Of a stretch of 64,000 bases of DNA, positions 33,266 through 44,570 are shown in pieces. Within the stretch, counting starts at the first letter, position 1. Every line of letters starts with the position of its first letter. Both the position numbers and the translations under genes were made by a program. The notes beneath the pieces were generated by a model that saw nothing but the letters and a program-made list of their open reading frames with translations, ran no database searches and had not been told where the DNA came from. Source of the DNA: Helicoverpa zea (lineage: Eukaryota; Arthropoda; Insecta; Lepidoptera; Noctuidae); assembly GCF_022581195.2 (NCBI RefSeq), contig NC_061461.1, forward strand, positions 8,556,001 through 8,620,000, in the 5' to 3' direction.

Positions 33266-34319
33266 ATTAAGTTCGGCGCGGGTCACGTTACTTGAAATAT
33301 TTTTAAGGACCCATGTTGCAATCAATATCAGTTTTAGTAGTGTAATGTGATTACTAAGTTTTTTTATACATATTGTATTTTAATTTGCATTAATGTTAAT
33401 TTGGCAGAAAATATGTAAACAGGTTACATGCGAGTAACTTTCTTTACATTTTTTTTTCCAAAATTCAAGACACTCCATCTGAAAACAGTTTATAAATAAA
33501 ATGAAGCATTTGCTTCCAGATAAGATAAATTATTTATAGTTTAGCTGTAAACTATGAAAACAGCACGAATTCAAGCCTAGAAAACATTCTCAAAAATAAA
33601 CGTAAAACGCATAAGAAAGTCGAGGGTGGTAGGGGCTGAAACCTGGGATGGGGGACAGAGGGGGTGGTCGACAATAGGTGTACAGATAACTTTCCTTCTA
33701 CAGTAGAGTCAATACCGACCCTAGGGAGTTTTACCCTCGGGGTTCGGTCGCTTGGGAAAACTAGACCCAACAATATAGAAAAGGACGGGGCTATACATCA
33801 CGCGAAGGGGGGAACGGTGCATCGGATTGTACTTATGTATTAATAATATATAGAGGAAAAATGCCGAGGACGTGCGTCGAGTGATATGTAGCGACTGTTA
33901 GTAAGAGAGGGATGGATGACATCAATTTGTCGTGTCGTGATGGGGTTTTATTTTGTTTCTCCTTTTGCAATTTTTTTTGGGGCCATCTCTTTGTGCATTT
34001 TATTTAGTTCGGTTTGGATTGGTGCTGTTTAGGCTTGGGGAAAAGTTTGAATAGTTTTAAAAGTTAGGCTTTAAAATATTCTACGTCAGACAGAATAATT
34101 GCATAGAATTAGCTTGTCGGAAAAACATGTACAATTAAGTACCTGGTATGTAAACTTTAAAAAGAACCCCATCAATTGCATGTTTTTAATTATTGTAGTA
34201 AGCTTCAAGCTCTATACCGATCAAAAATAAGTCCTAGAGACGCTACACAGCTTAAAATTCCTCAAAACCTCAAGGACCAAGTTTACACCATAACGTCATA
34301 GTAAAACAGTTATAAGGTG
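33266..34319. other. Intergenic sequence, nothing firm
   Basis: The block 33600-33800 is purine-rich and less AT-rich (GGGGGACAGAGGGGGTGG), without coding evidence. Confidence 0.4.
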
Positions 34320-34525
34320 ATACCGCAGCGGCATCGAAGCGTGTCAACGGAGGCGTTAAGCGAAATTGAGTGAAAGTCAAGTTAAAGTATTAAAAGTTTT
34401 CAGCTAGCGATCTTTGTGAACGCGACGAGCGACCGCCGACTCTGTGGGGAAGTGCTGGGTTGCGCATCGATAGTCGATGTCGATAGATTTAATGATTTGA
34501 TTAAATTGTTGATATCGATTTACAG
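34320..34525 (+). other. Candidate untranslated first exon with consensus donor
   Basis: A stretch with the composition of an insect 5' UTR (GCGGCATCGAAGCGTGTCAA, GTGAAAGTCAAGTTAAAG, GAACGCGACGAGCGACCGCC) ends in a perfect donor ACAG|GTAAGT at 34526. Near its end are several ATCGAT/TCGATA words (GCATCGATAGTCGATGTCGA), close to the insect DRE motif TATCGATA often found in promoters. No downstream exon was identified in this window, so the gene it would belong to is unknown and chance resemblance is possible. Confidence 0.25.
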
Positions 34526-34529
34526 GTAA

Positions 34530-37500
34530 GTATGTCAAAAGAGTTGTTGTTGGTTTTAATAAAGGAACATGAAAAGTGGGACTTTATAATATTTAATTAT
34601 TTGGGTAAGTTACAGATTTTGTTGTACCTACATTAAACAAATTGTAACATGTTCATTTAAATAGGTATGGCAAAGTTGTTCGTGATGCGAAAGAAGTTTC
34701 ATAATGGAATTTATCGATAGATTTCACAGCTATTGACAACAGATCTCCTCCCTGTTTCCTTAACACGGTGTAAGTTAATAATGTAATAGAATTACGAGGG
34801 AAAAACTGTTGAACTCCGACGGAGCGGGTCGCACTTAATTGTGGCACTTTGTTTTGTGCGTCCCACTGACGTTCGCTTTGCCCGTACACATTCCGTTTAG
34901 GTTTTGATTGTACGTATGTGGGTACAGTATAGTTGAAACGATAGATAGGCTAGCGTTTTGAAAAACTTAAGTGGGCCGGTGGAATAAGTTATTGAGTTGC
35001 TGTAAAAAATGTGCATGAAAACTGAAAAGTTTTTAACTAACTGTAAATTAACAAAACTGCAAACTTGGGCCCAAGTTCATCGTCAGTTTAAGCGTTCTTT
35101 TTAAACAATTATTTACTTTGAAAATTGGACGTGAAAATTTATGTAAGTAGATAGTTGTTTTAAGAAAGCTGATGTTTATGTTGTTGGTAAACTAGGACTA
35201 AATTCGGCTTTCCAGAAAAAGAACTAAATGTGTATTTTTTTTTTAAGCTATATATAAATATCCTTTACCAAAACAAAAGCCGACTTGAATATGCACAAAC
35301 GTGAATTCAAATGACGTCTCAGTGGAGCTTAGCAGACAAAAGTTTGTCTAAAAATCATGCGCCGTGTGAAGGTAGTTAGCGAAAAATTTACAACTCTGAC
35401 GTGCGTTGTCTAAAATTTTACGTTGAGTCTAAAATAATAAACTCCTGAATAGTTAGTCTTTATTTTAGGAGAATGGCAATAGTATTTATAGGAGGACTGT
35501 TTTGTTTATGTGGTTAGTAGCAGTAAATATTGTGACGAGTGTTTTATACGAGTTGCTGAACTTTAGTGTGACGAGTCGTTTCGAGTTGCAGAACCGTTAG
35601 CTAGGTTCATATCAATTAATAATACTTCATGGACATATAATACTGATTGATATCTATGTTTACATAAATGATTACTACAGTACCTACCTATAAGTATTCT
35701 GAGTACTTGTGATGTAATAGAATTTAAAAATTAGATTCACAATTTCTGCAAACGAAACAGTCTTTGTTAACGCCTGAAACAATCTAACAGAAAATAGCAC
35801 ATTACCACAACAAACAAAGAACCACAGCATGCATCCACTACCTACATATTCGACCTAATCTGCAACAGTTAGACAATAAATTTAAACGAATGTTTATTAC
35901 ACTGGCACTTCACACAGTATACGTTGCCGATTCGCGCATCCCTTATCAAGATCTCGACGAGTTTTATGGGCCTAATCGCGGCCACCGCAAATAGGACCCG
36001 AGTGGGTAATTTTCTAACCTGACCGATTATAGGATTACGGCTAATTAGCTATTACCGATATATTGTGACTTACAACGCAATTTTGCACGGTTATATTAAA
36101 GGCTGTTTGTCTTTGGTAAAAGTTTTCGGCGTCGAAATGAAAATGGTGTGAGTGCTGAAAATGTTGGTATGGTATATGTAACGTTGGTTTGTTTCTCACT
36201 TCTGAACAAACATTGTGTCTTTAGAATAATCTGAAGAAGTACATAGACTTTTAATAATACTTACTTACAACTTAGCAGAGAATCGATTAACACAATAATA
36301 AAATGTCTTACATTTAATTATTTATTTGTATATTTACTATTATTATAATCAAGTTTTCTTATAAACTATATCTTAAATCTATGCTCCTAAAAACCGTTTA
36401 CACGTTTTGTCTGGGGAAATGGAATATACTTTTGTGAATTGAAAATTAGACATAGAAAGCAAAATAGCAACTACAAGTATAATGTCTCACAAAAATACTT
36501 AGCTGTTTTAAAACAAAATACCTAATTAATTGCACGAAGAAATAATTTCTATAGATAGATAGATAAGTATTACAGATAAGCACCTAGTGCGTAGGTCGCT
36601 AAGCCTCCCTTATAAATTGATAAGCTACTTATAAGAGATCGATTTCGCATTTTATGGCTACTCCTATTATTTATTAAGTTCGTGTAAATCTTTTAAATTA
36701 TTACTTGTATAGTAGGTACCTATATGTTGTTTATAGTAAGGTTAGTAGTGCAAATAAAATGTTATAGCATTATGGATTTTTATTTCATTTAAGTTTGACT
36801 TATTAATGGCATATGGAGACATTTGCTGTAAATAGTGTAATTCTAATAAGAGGTTAGAAACAACTGAAATGTAACTTACAATATGATAGTTTTCGGGCAA
36901 TTTAGGATATAAGAAATTTCTCAAATGATGAATTTTAAAATCTTATCGAGTCCTGTAGAAGCTATATCTTCCTCAATTTTTTTCTGAAATATTTTGTTAA
37001 GTACCTATCTAGAAAAAATATCGAGAAAAATATACCTTAGTACCTAAATATTTTAAACCATCACAATTACAACCTACACTATTTCAAAACCGTCCAAATT
37101 ACAATGTTAAAAATACCATGAACTGAAACAAACCTATTCCATTATTATAACTTCAAACTATCTTCGACTGTTCCCTAACAAACTCAACAACTTTTCCTAC
37201 TCCCAGAAGGCTTTCAATGCGACTATCGGCGCCATCTTGCCGAAACTTTATCCACGTAGTTCCGCCTAATTCGCAGAGATGGCGCTGTTCAATGCCCGAG
37301 AGACGGCGAGGCGAACTCAGTTTCAGTGGGCACCGTCCTGAAATGGAACACTGCGACTTGAGAAAGGGAGAGAGAAATTCTCAAGGCTCGCCGTTTAGGG
37401 ACTAGTCGCGTTCAGTACCGATGTTCCTTTTTGTTACAGCTGTGGGTGTGTTCACGGCCAGCCAATAGGAACCATTTCTCTTGGTCCGACCACACCTACC

Positions 37501-38526
37501 CAGTTTTCGATGCCTACAGGGAGTTGGATGGAAAAAAAATGTTGGAAATAGGTAATTTTGAACGTCGTTCGCCAGTGACGTAATTGCGAATTTATGGTCC
37601 AACGAATTACCTCGTTTATATTGCGAGTTGATTGAAATGGAATTTTAAATTATACTCTGTGAGTAAACCTTCAGTGTTTATGGATTTTCAGGAAAATGAA
37701 GGTTCCTGTAGGTATTAACGTGCGTCGGGTCGGCTCTGAATTTTTCAAGCTGAGAATTCAAATTAGAATTAAATAACGTCAACCTTTCTCTATAGCTCTA
37801 TAATGAGCTCTATACTAAAATTATTTCGGATGCTTTACCAACAAACATTTTCGTCCAACATTTACCCTTATGCCTGAAATTGCTACTTGAATTAACTTCT
37901 TACACAAGAGTCTTAATTGCTTCATTTCAATAAGCCTAGCAACACGTTGCTGGCGTAGGTATATCCTACTTAATTTTAAAACCAGAAAAACTAAATTTTC
38001 ACGCAAACCCTAAACAACATAGCCAAACCAAACCACTTCGTCTCAAACATAAAGCTAGAAACACAACATAAAACTAAGGCACGGTATGCAAAAGATATAT
38101 TGATGGATAAGCACCGTGTCCCTGGGAATACGGCGGTCTCGACACGGCTTAGCACTTCTAGGGGATGCCATGCGCCTTTCATATGAGTTTTAAAGTATAC
38201 CAAATTGCTTTTTAGTGGCAGTTTTGAATAGTGGCTGTTTTAGGAAAGTTTGGTGACGGGTGTCAGGGAAATGTATGGGAGAGTTTAGTTAAAAGGTTTT
38301 TTGGATGAATTTATGTTTTGTTTTTAGTGGTTTATTTGTTATTTTGTTTTATTACATAGAGGCATGTTAGGTATGGTTATTTAAATCTAATATTAATTCA
38401 CGTGAATACATAGGTAAAACATAAAGATAGGAAAATGTGTATTTTTTGGTACAATTTAGTTTGAAGGACGCATTTTTTAAGGCAGATAATAATAAAATTC
38501 TACATACGTAGATACAATGAATCACG
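34530..38526. other. Intergenic sequence, nothing recognised
   Basis: Four kilobases without a supportable gene. The block 37215-37400 is GC-rich (GGCGCCATCTTGCCG, GAGATGGCGCTGTTC) and has an open frame of 62 codons, but no family could be named. Confidence 0.4.
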
Positions 38527-38540
38527 GGATATAAAGTTCT
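38527..38540. repeat. Target-site duplication, left copy (14 bp)
   Basis: GGATATAAAGTTCT, identical to 38715-38728 on the other side of the RTE-type fragment. Confidence 0.85.
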
Positions 38541-38714
38541 GTCTCTCTTTCCAGCTATTTATCCCACATGGTGGTGGGGTGAGTTTTCCAAATTTTTCTT
38601 CTCCACTTCGCTCTATCTAAGACATCGTTCTCGGACACCTGGCACTCCTCCATATCTTTCAGAACCACGTCCGGCCATCTGGTCTTAGGGCGGCCTCGTG
38701 ATCTTCGACCGGGA
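38541..38714 (-). mobile_element. 5'-truncated RTE-type LINE insertion (174 bp)
   Basis: The insert lies between perfect 14-bp direct repeats. On the minus strand it encodes only the last codons of a reverse transcriptase and a short 3' tail. Small size with long target-site duplications is typical of target-primed reverse transcription that aborted early. Confidence 0.8.
38555..38713 (-). pseudogene. RTE-type reverse transcriptase, C-terminal 52 codons
   Basis: The minus-strand frame reads PGRRSRGRPKTRWPDVVLKD, MEECQVSENDVLDRAKWRRK and IWKTHPTTMWDK, then TAG (38555-38557). The GRPKTRW..D...D......A.DR..WR pattern is the conserved C-terminal end of RTE/BovB-like LINE proteins. The rest of the protein is absent because of 5' truncation, not mutation: the part present has no stop or frameshift. 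Confidence 0.8.
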
Positions 38715-38728
38715 GGATATAAAGTTCT
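38715..38728. repeat. Target-site duplication, right copy (14 bp)
   Basis: GGATATAAAGTTCT, a perfect match to 38527-38540. Confidence 0.85.
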
Positions 38729-39244
38729 AAGAAGATTCCGAAAAATTTACTCGAAAGGAAACAATTTCAGTAGGTACCTACTACAACTTTCGAACTAACC
38801 ATATGCACTACAAAATGTACAACACCAATTTCCATAACTACAATACCCACACAATACAAGAACATTTCTTTCAATACCCTTTAACGAGCAATCATAATTC
38901 TATCACATTTATCACCCCCTACCCCTTTGATGGTAGAACCATGTGTTGTGTCTATTACCACTAACTACACACACTACCATAGTAACAATAGCGACAAGTG
39001 ATATTTGACAAGCAATAAATTTAATTTCAACTTGTTGTATTGTGTTTTTGTTGGCGTTCAATGTACGATGAAATTAAGATATTTAGGAAATTAGGGTGTA
39101 GAGAATTTTTGGAACGGGTTGTGTTTGGCGAAATATGTTCGAACTATTCTTGGAGGGCAACATACTGTTGGATCTCTATAAACCTAGCGTACGTTTCCTC
39201 TGCCTCGTTATTGGGTTTAAATTTTAATTGGTGGTCGTCTAAAG
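38729..39244. other. Intergenic sequence, nothing recognised
   Basis: AT-rich with no supportable gene. Confidence 0.4.
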
Positions 39245-39330
39245 CGTCATCATCATCATCAGCCTATCGCAGTCCACTGCTGGACATAGGCCTCTCCAAG
39301 TGCACGCCACTGAGATGGAAAAGTTAAAAC
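39245..39330 (+). repeat. LINE 3'-end type repeat (CATCATCATCAGCC)
   Basis: CGTCATCATCATCATCAGCC, CGCAGTCCACTGCTGGACAT and AGGCCTCTCCAAGTGCACG form a motif string that I recognise from a very abundant lepidopteran LINE/SINE 3' end. It is only a fragment. Confidence 0.55.
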
Positions 39331-39450
39331 GTCTAAAGCGTATTCCGTGTAAATGTCGACACCCAAACTTGTACCCAAGAAAACAATGTCCAGATGCATA
39401 CTTGTGGTAGAGTGAGGTAAATTTTTTTTCTTTTCCTTTTATTATAATCA

Positions 39451-39648
39451 ACTAGCTTCTGCCAGCGGTTTCACCCGCATCCCGTGGAAACCTCTGTACG
39501 AACCCGGATAAAAAGTAGTCTATAGCCTTCCTCGATAAATGGGCTATCTAACACTGAAAGAATTTTTCAAATCGGACCAGTAGTTCCTGAGTTTAGCGCG
39601 TTCAAACAAACAAACAAATAAACTCTTCAGCTTTATAAGTATCTGCAC
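39451..39648 (-). mobile_element. Helitron-like non-autonomous remnant
   Basis: On the minus strand it ends GGCAGAAGCTAGT after a degenerate GCGGGTGAAACCGCTG stem (plus strand ACTAGCTTCTGCCAGCGG, 39451-39468) and begins near AGATACTTATAAAGCTG. The interior CAGGAACTACTGGTCCGATT, as read on the minus strand, is shared with the element at 9261-10341. It has the same architecture as 1053-1238. Confidence 0.6.
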
Positions 39649-42600
39649 GATCTATAAATAGTTTTGTTTAATAATACTTGTTATTATAATGAATAACAAG
39701 CAAACATCTCCCTGCAAACTATCGAAATATAACACATTCGCTTTCTTTTCAATCCCAGGTTGCAGGTATTATCGAAAACCATTTAAGAACACCTCAACCT
39801 CCAAGGTACGGAGGCTGTCACACACAAGCATGTATTTTCAGCAATCATTAATATCTCGCCGTATAATGCCGTGTGACAGGCGGAGTGCACGCTCAAATTG
39901 AAATTCTTTCAGGTAAGCAAACGCACTTATCAGATTTATTCGGCATTTTCCCCCTTCGGCATTTTTCTTGGGTATTTTCGTAATTCCTTTATTAAGGAGT
40001 ATGTGTTTACTTATTATATTATTTCGTGTTAAAGAGTATTACAATACCTCCATCATTGCTGAAATTCTTGACGTCTTTCTGAACGTATCTTTTCTGGAGG
40101 TGCAAGTTATAGAATTTGACAATGTAACTTATCTTTTTCAAATAACAAAATCAACTTAACATATAAGTATTTTATTTCAAGGCTTATTTTAAGATTTAAC
40201 AAAGTTCCTTTCAGGTAAAGCATGGTGAAAATGAATGCCCATATTGTTTTTATCTCAAATCGTTTGGAATGGGTAGGTACTCTATAACGCGAGTGCCTTT
40301 TCCCGACTGGAATTAAGTCCATACATTGACATTCTTCCTCAAAAGATAAAATCACTTCACCCCATTTATTCAGATTGTCGCTTGTTAGAAACATCGAGTT
40401 TATGCGTTTACTTCCACACCTCTTTGTGAATTTAATTTATTACGCCCCACAAACGAGATTGCAGATAAGATGAGACAAGCTTCACGAAAGCGTACTGAAT
40501 AAAAAAGTAAAATATCGTGTTTACTGAAGGTATTTTGTATACGCAGTCATTTTCGATTTGGTTTCCGAGTTAATCTAAATCTTTAATACAGTTTTGGGGA
40601 TAAAACATAGGTGCAATTTTAGGATAAAATCTAGAAACTGTTAACTCTACATAATTACGTATTTCATAGTATGTATACAACATCATGCATGACATTTAGG
40701 TACTGACGAAAATAAGATCAGAGTATCAGATAGTAAATTCAGTACTCGTAAATCAGCAAGTGTAGTCTCACTATTAGACATGTCATCGCCACGAAAGAAG
40801 AAGAATCACCAATCAACAAAATTTATTAATAAACCTGAAAACCCTTTCAGAGAGAAAAACTTGATTTGCGTTTCTTAATAGTATAAGTTTTGAATCACCA
40901 ACTAATTTGATCTTTATTACCATCGAATAAACATAATTCCAATAAAATTAAATCTATTATTCGACCTCTAAGCTCGAACTAATACAGATTCTCATCGGCT
41001 CATTAACTCCATACGACAGAACTATAAACATCTTATTGTACAATTGTTAATGGCGTTTGTATAAGTTTCCTATTGTGGAGTCATTCATCAGAAGCCGAGA
41101 GTTTGTAGCAGATGTATTGTATTACAACTTCATTTTATTTCGGGTCGTTATCGGCTGGGGTCCGTGTTAGGGTAGAATTTAGTGGATAAGGTAGTGACTT
41201 TTCATTTTATGAATCTACCTAACGTTGTATTAAGGAAAATAAGATATTTTTGATCTCTACATATTTGTTGCTGTTTTAAATGAATGTTGTATAGCATCCA
41301 AAAAAATAAATAAATGTCAATCTTTATATTTTGTACTTCCCCAAACTAGGTACCTAGTTTTCTAACATCATTATCATACATCTTTTAATTATATTTTAGG
41401 CAACATTTTATCAAATATAAAATGCATTTTATATTTTCATCTTTAAAAAAATCTCCGCATGTCTCATCACCCCTATTCCACCGCCCCTCGACACCGGCGC
41501 GCACGCACCGCGCCCGCGCCGTCACTGTGTAAAGTACGAAATAATTTCACGCATCACATGACACCGCGTATAATGACCCCAGCTCCCGTTTGTCCCGGAC
41601 AAAACAAACATCGGCCTAATAAGAGAATGAATAAGTCCCCCGAAGAATCCTTTCGGAAAAGAAATTGCGACGGTTGAAGGAAGTTAATGCGTGTGTGTTA
41701 AGGGAATATTTGTTGTACCCAGTTGTACATGTGAATTGTTCGGTTTGGGGTAGCTGGTAGTTCTGTTAATGTTGTATATTGCAGGAAATATACCTAATAG
41801 GTTTTAATATTCAATGTAAGGAGAAAATAAGGCAGTATATGACATTAAATTCCTTTGAAAAACTCTAAACACGGTGGCTTTACCTATAATTTTTACGGGC
41901 ATGGTCTTCTGTATTCCACCTACAATAGTAAGCACCTATTTTTCAGGGATCTAAGCAAGAATTAAGCCGCTTTGAATACCTCAAAGAGTCGACCACATAA
42001 ATTATAACCTAGGAGCAGTTTTCCTAAGTTATCGCAAAAAATATTTTTATTAATCTCGTGTTGCGTTATTTACCAATATTATGATAGGTATTCCTTGCGT
42101 CGAAAATAAAGGGGTAAACACCAATCTGCGACAGAACCAATAAACTTCAGCACAATGTGTAAAGAGATCAAACAATTGAATCCCACCGCAATCACACTGC
42201 GCCGGTTCCATAGATTGTGTTGACAAAACCAATGAACATTCTTAATTATTTGCCCTGTTCGTGTAAACAATGACCTCACACATAAACCAATTTAACACGA
42301 CCCCCGAACTTTTACAACTGGTCCCTCGAAACATATACAATTTCTGGGTACCGACATAGGTCTTTGTAATGTGGTTTCAAAACTATTGTTTGACAGCCCG
42401 TGTAGGGTCTGTCTCAATTAAAAATATTGCTAACAAGACAAACAGTTGTCGCTTGAATTTTTGGATTTTAATTGGCTATTTGGAGAGATTTCTAGATAAT
42501 TGTGTGTGGTGTCACATTTGTTGGTTTATGTTCCATATGTTTGATAGTTAGTTAATCTATTAAGCATGTGGTTAAACTTAAAGTTAGCAACTTCCGAAAG

Positions 42601-43709
42601 TTTAAAATCATTGTGCAACATCATGTAGGGCATTAAAAATAGCTGAGTTTAGGTTTAAACTGTTTAGTATATCAGGCACATTATGTTTTAGGCCTAAAAG
42701 GTAGGCACATGGAATAGAACAGATCAAATCCGGTACAAGCGTATGAATATTTCTTGACCACTTTATAAAACATGTCTGGTGCCATTTCGCTGTAGTCATA
42801 GAAGATGATCAATAAAAAAACTACACTTTTTTGTTTGTGTTAATCAAGTTTGTTTAAAGATTCTCAAAATCCCTCTTAGATCAAACACAGAAAAATAATA
42901 AGGGCGTCCTTCGTATTATTAACCAGTAAAGTAGCACTCAATTTGGGTGAAAGGCTCAGTGGCCGTACGCCACATGCTTTAAAATAGGGATCAATGGAGT
43001 AGTGATGGGCTTGTTATGACTAGTGCAGTTTATCGATAACGTTAATCGTAGCGTCGTTTTCTATAACTTGTGGGAGCTAGAAATGTGTTTCTATCTACAC
43101 ACACATAATTTTAATAACCAAATAAAATTGTCATTCTTATTTTCACGTTATTTAAACTTTGACGTATTGTGTATATGTATTATGTACTGTGCGTGTAAAA
43201 TCTTGTACTTAATAGAAATTAACTAGGTATCTATGATTTAATATTTAAAAGGCGATCTATCAAGTTTGCAAAATATTAAACTCGTAGCATTTAAAAGTTA
43301 TTTGTAAATACACTACATCGATATCATTTGCCCATCCCTACGTAAGTCACCCCTAATTTTTTGACCTGACAGGACATCTAAATATTTAAAAAGCTCTCAT
43401 GTTATAATTACGTTGATTTATTGCCCTAGTTTTATATACACTGTTTACTTTATCCAACTATTTAATCATAGTTTATTATTTTGTTTGCTATACAAAAAAA
43501 AAATATTCATAGCGAAACTTCTCCATGTTTTAGAAAAAAAAAACTGAAAGAGATTAACTCATGTTAAAGAATAATATATAATAACACAGCACGTTTAAAA
43601 CTCAAAAAACTTAAAACTACCTAATAAAAACCTTTTCAATTATCCAAGTACTGCTAGTGGATACCGCATTTACCGCGTTTGTACGTAATTAAAAGCTCTA
43701 ATACGTTAT
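39649..43709. other. Intergenic sequence, nothing firm
   Basis: Four kilobases of AT-rich DNA. It contains a perfect 18-bp palindrome AAACTAGGTACCTAGTTT at 41343-41360 and an ATG-initiated 72-codon frame at 41459-41677 (basic, Pro/Arg-rich) that resembles no family I know and may be chance in a GC-richer patch. Confidence 0.4.
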
Positions 43710-43928
43710 CTACCTTTAAAACAATGGTAAATAAACTACACATCTAATACAATTTCCCTTCAGATAAATCCACATGTAGGTACATAATATCTTCAACATT
43801 TGGTTATCCCGGTTAACACCATTATCAGTACTGACGCAGGACATTTTCATGTTATCTGGGCTCCTGATTTTAGGGGTCACAAAGTGGTCAGCCCGTCTTG
43901 CGGGGCAACCCGGGTGTCAAGATGAAAG
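43710..43928 (+). repeat. Direct duplication, copy 1
   Basis: Starts CTACCTTTAAAACAATG and ends GGGTGTCAAGATGAAAG. Long identical blocks such as CTTCAACATTTGGTTATCCC and CAGTACTGACGCAGGACATT are shared with copy 2 at 44113-44326. The family is unknown. Confidence 0.85.
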
Positions 43929-44112
43929 AACTTTAAAAGTAATAAAAGGTTTCTTAAATTTTAAATCAGCCAAGTAAAGTACCACAACTACAGCATTTAC
44001 GCACTCTTAAAACTCTTGTGTAGTACCTACAGATAGTGATACCTGTAAAAAAATCCGGTTATGCAGTTCACGGCCTCCTAGGCTGAACTGTGAGATGCCA
44101 TAGGAAAAAAAA

Positions 44113-44326
44113 CTACCTTTAAACCATGTAAAATAAAGTACTCATCTAAAACAATTTCCCTATAAATAAATCCTCGTGTACATAATCTCTTCAACATTTG
44201 GTTATCCCGCTTAACACCATTATCAGTACTGACGCAGGACATTTTCATGTTATCTGTGCTCCTCATCTTAGGGGTCACAAAGTGGTCAGTCAGTCTTGCG
44301 GGGCAACCCGGGTGTCAAGATGAAAG
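44113..44326 (+). repeat. Direct duplication, copy 2
   Basis: The second copy of the 43710-43928 sequence, about 400 bases downstream, with a few substitutions and small indels. The copies share GGGGTCACAAAGTGGTCAG and TCTTGCGGGGCAACCCGGG. Confidence 0.85.
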
Positions 44327-44497
44327 CTTGTTTTATTATGAGAAGGGTCACCCGCTAATTACTTTAGTGGTTTTAGATTTAAATATGGACATTGGACAAT
44401 TTGGGAGTTTTGGGTAGTGGTTTTCGATGTGTATTTAGCAAATACATAAACTTTTATGTTGAAGAAAAAAAAAGAATTGTCTAGACATCTTTAGCAT

Positions 44498-44570
44498 AGG
44501 TACCTACCTGATGTTACTGATGTTACCTGATGTTACGGTTCAGGTATCATCAGGTACCTACTTTCCTATC
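44498..44570. repeat. Short tandem/palindromic cluster of TGATGTTAC and GGTACCTAC
   Basis: Three near-tandem CTGATGTTAC words are flanked by TAGGTACCTACC and CAGGTACCTAC. A small local expansion. Confidence 0.6.
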
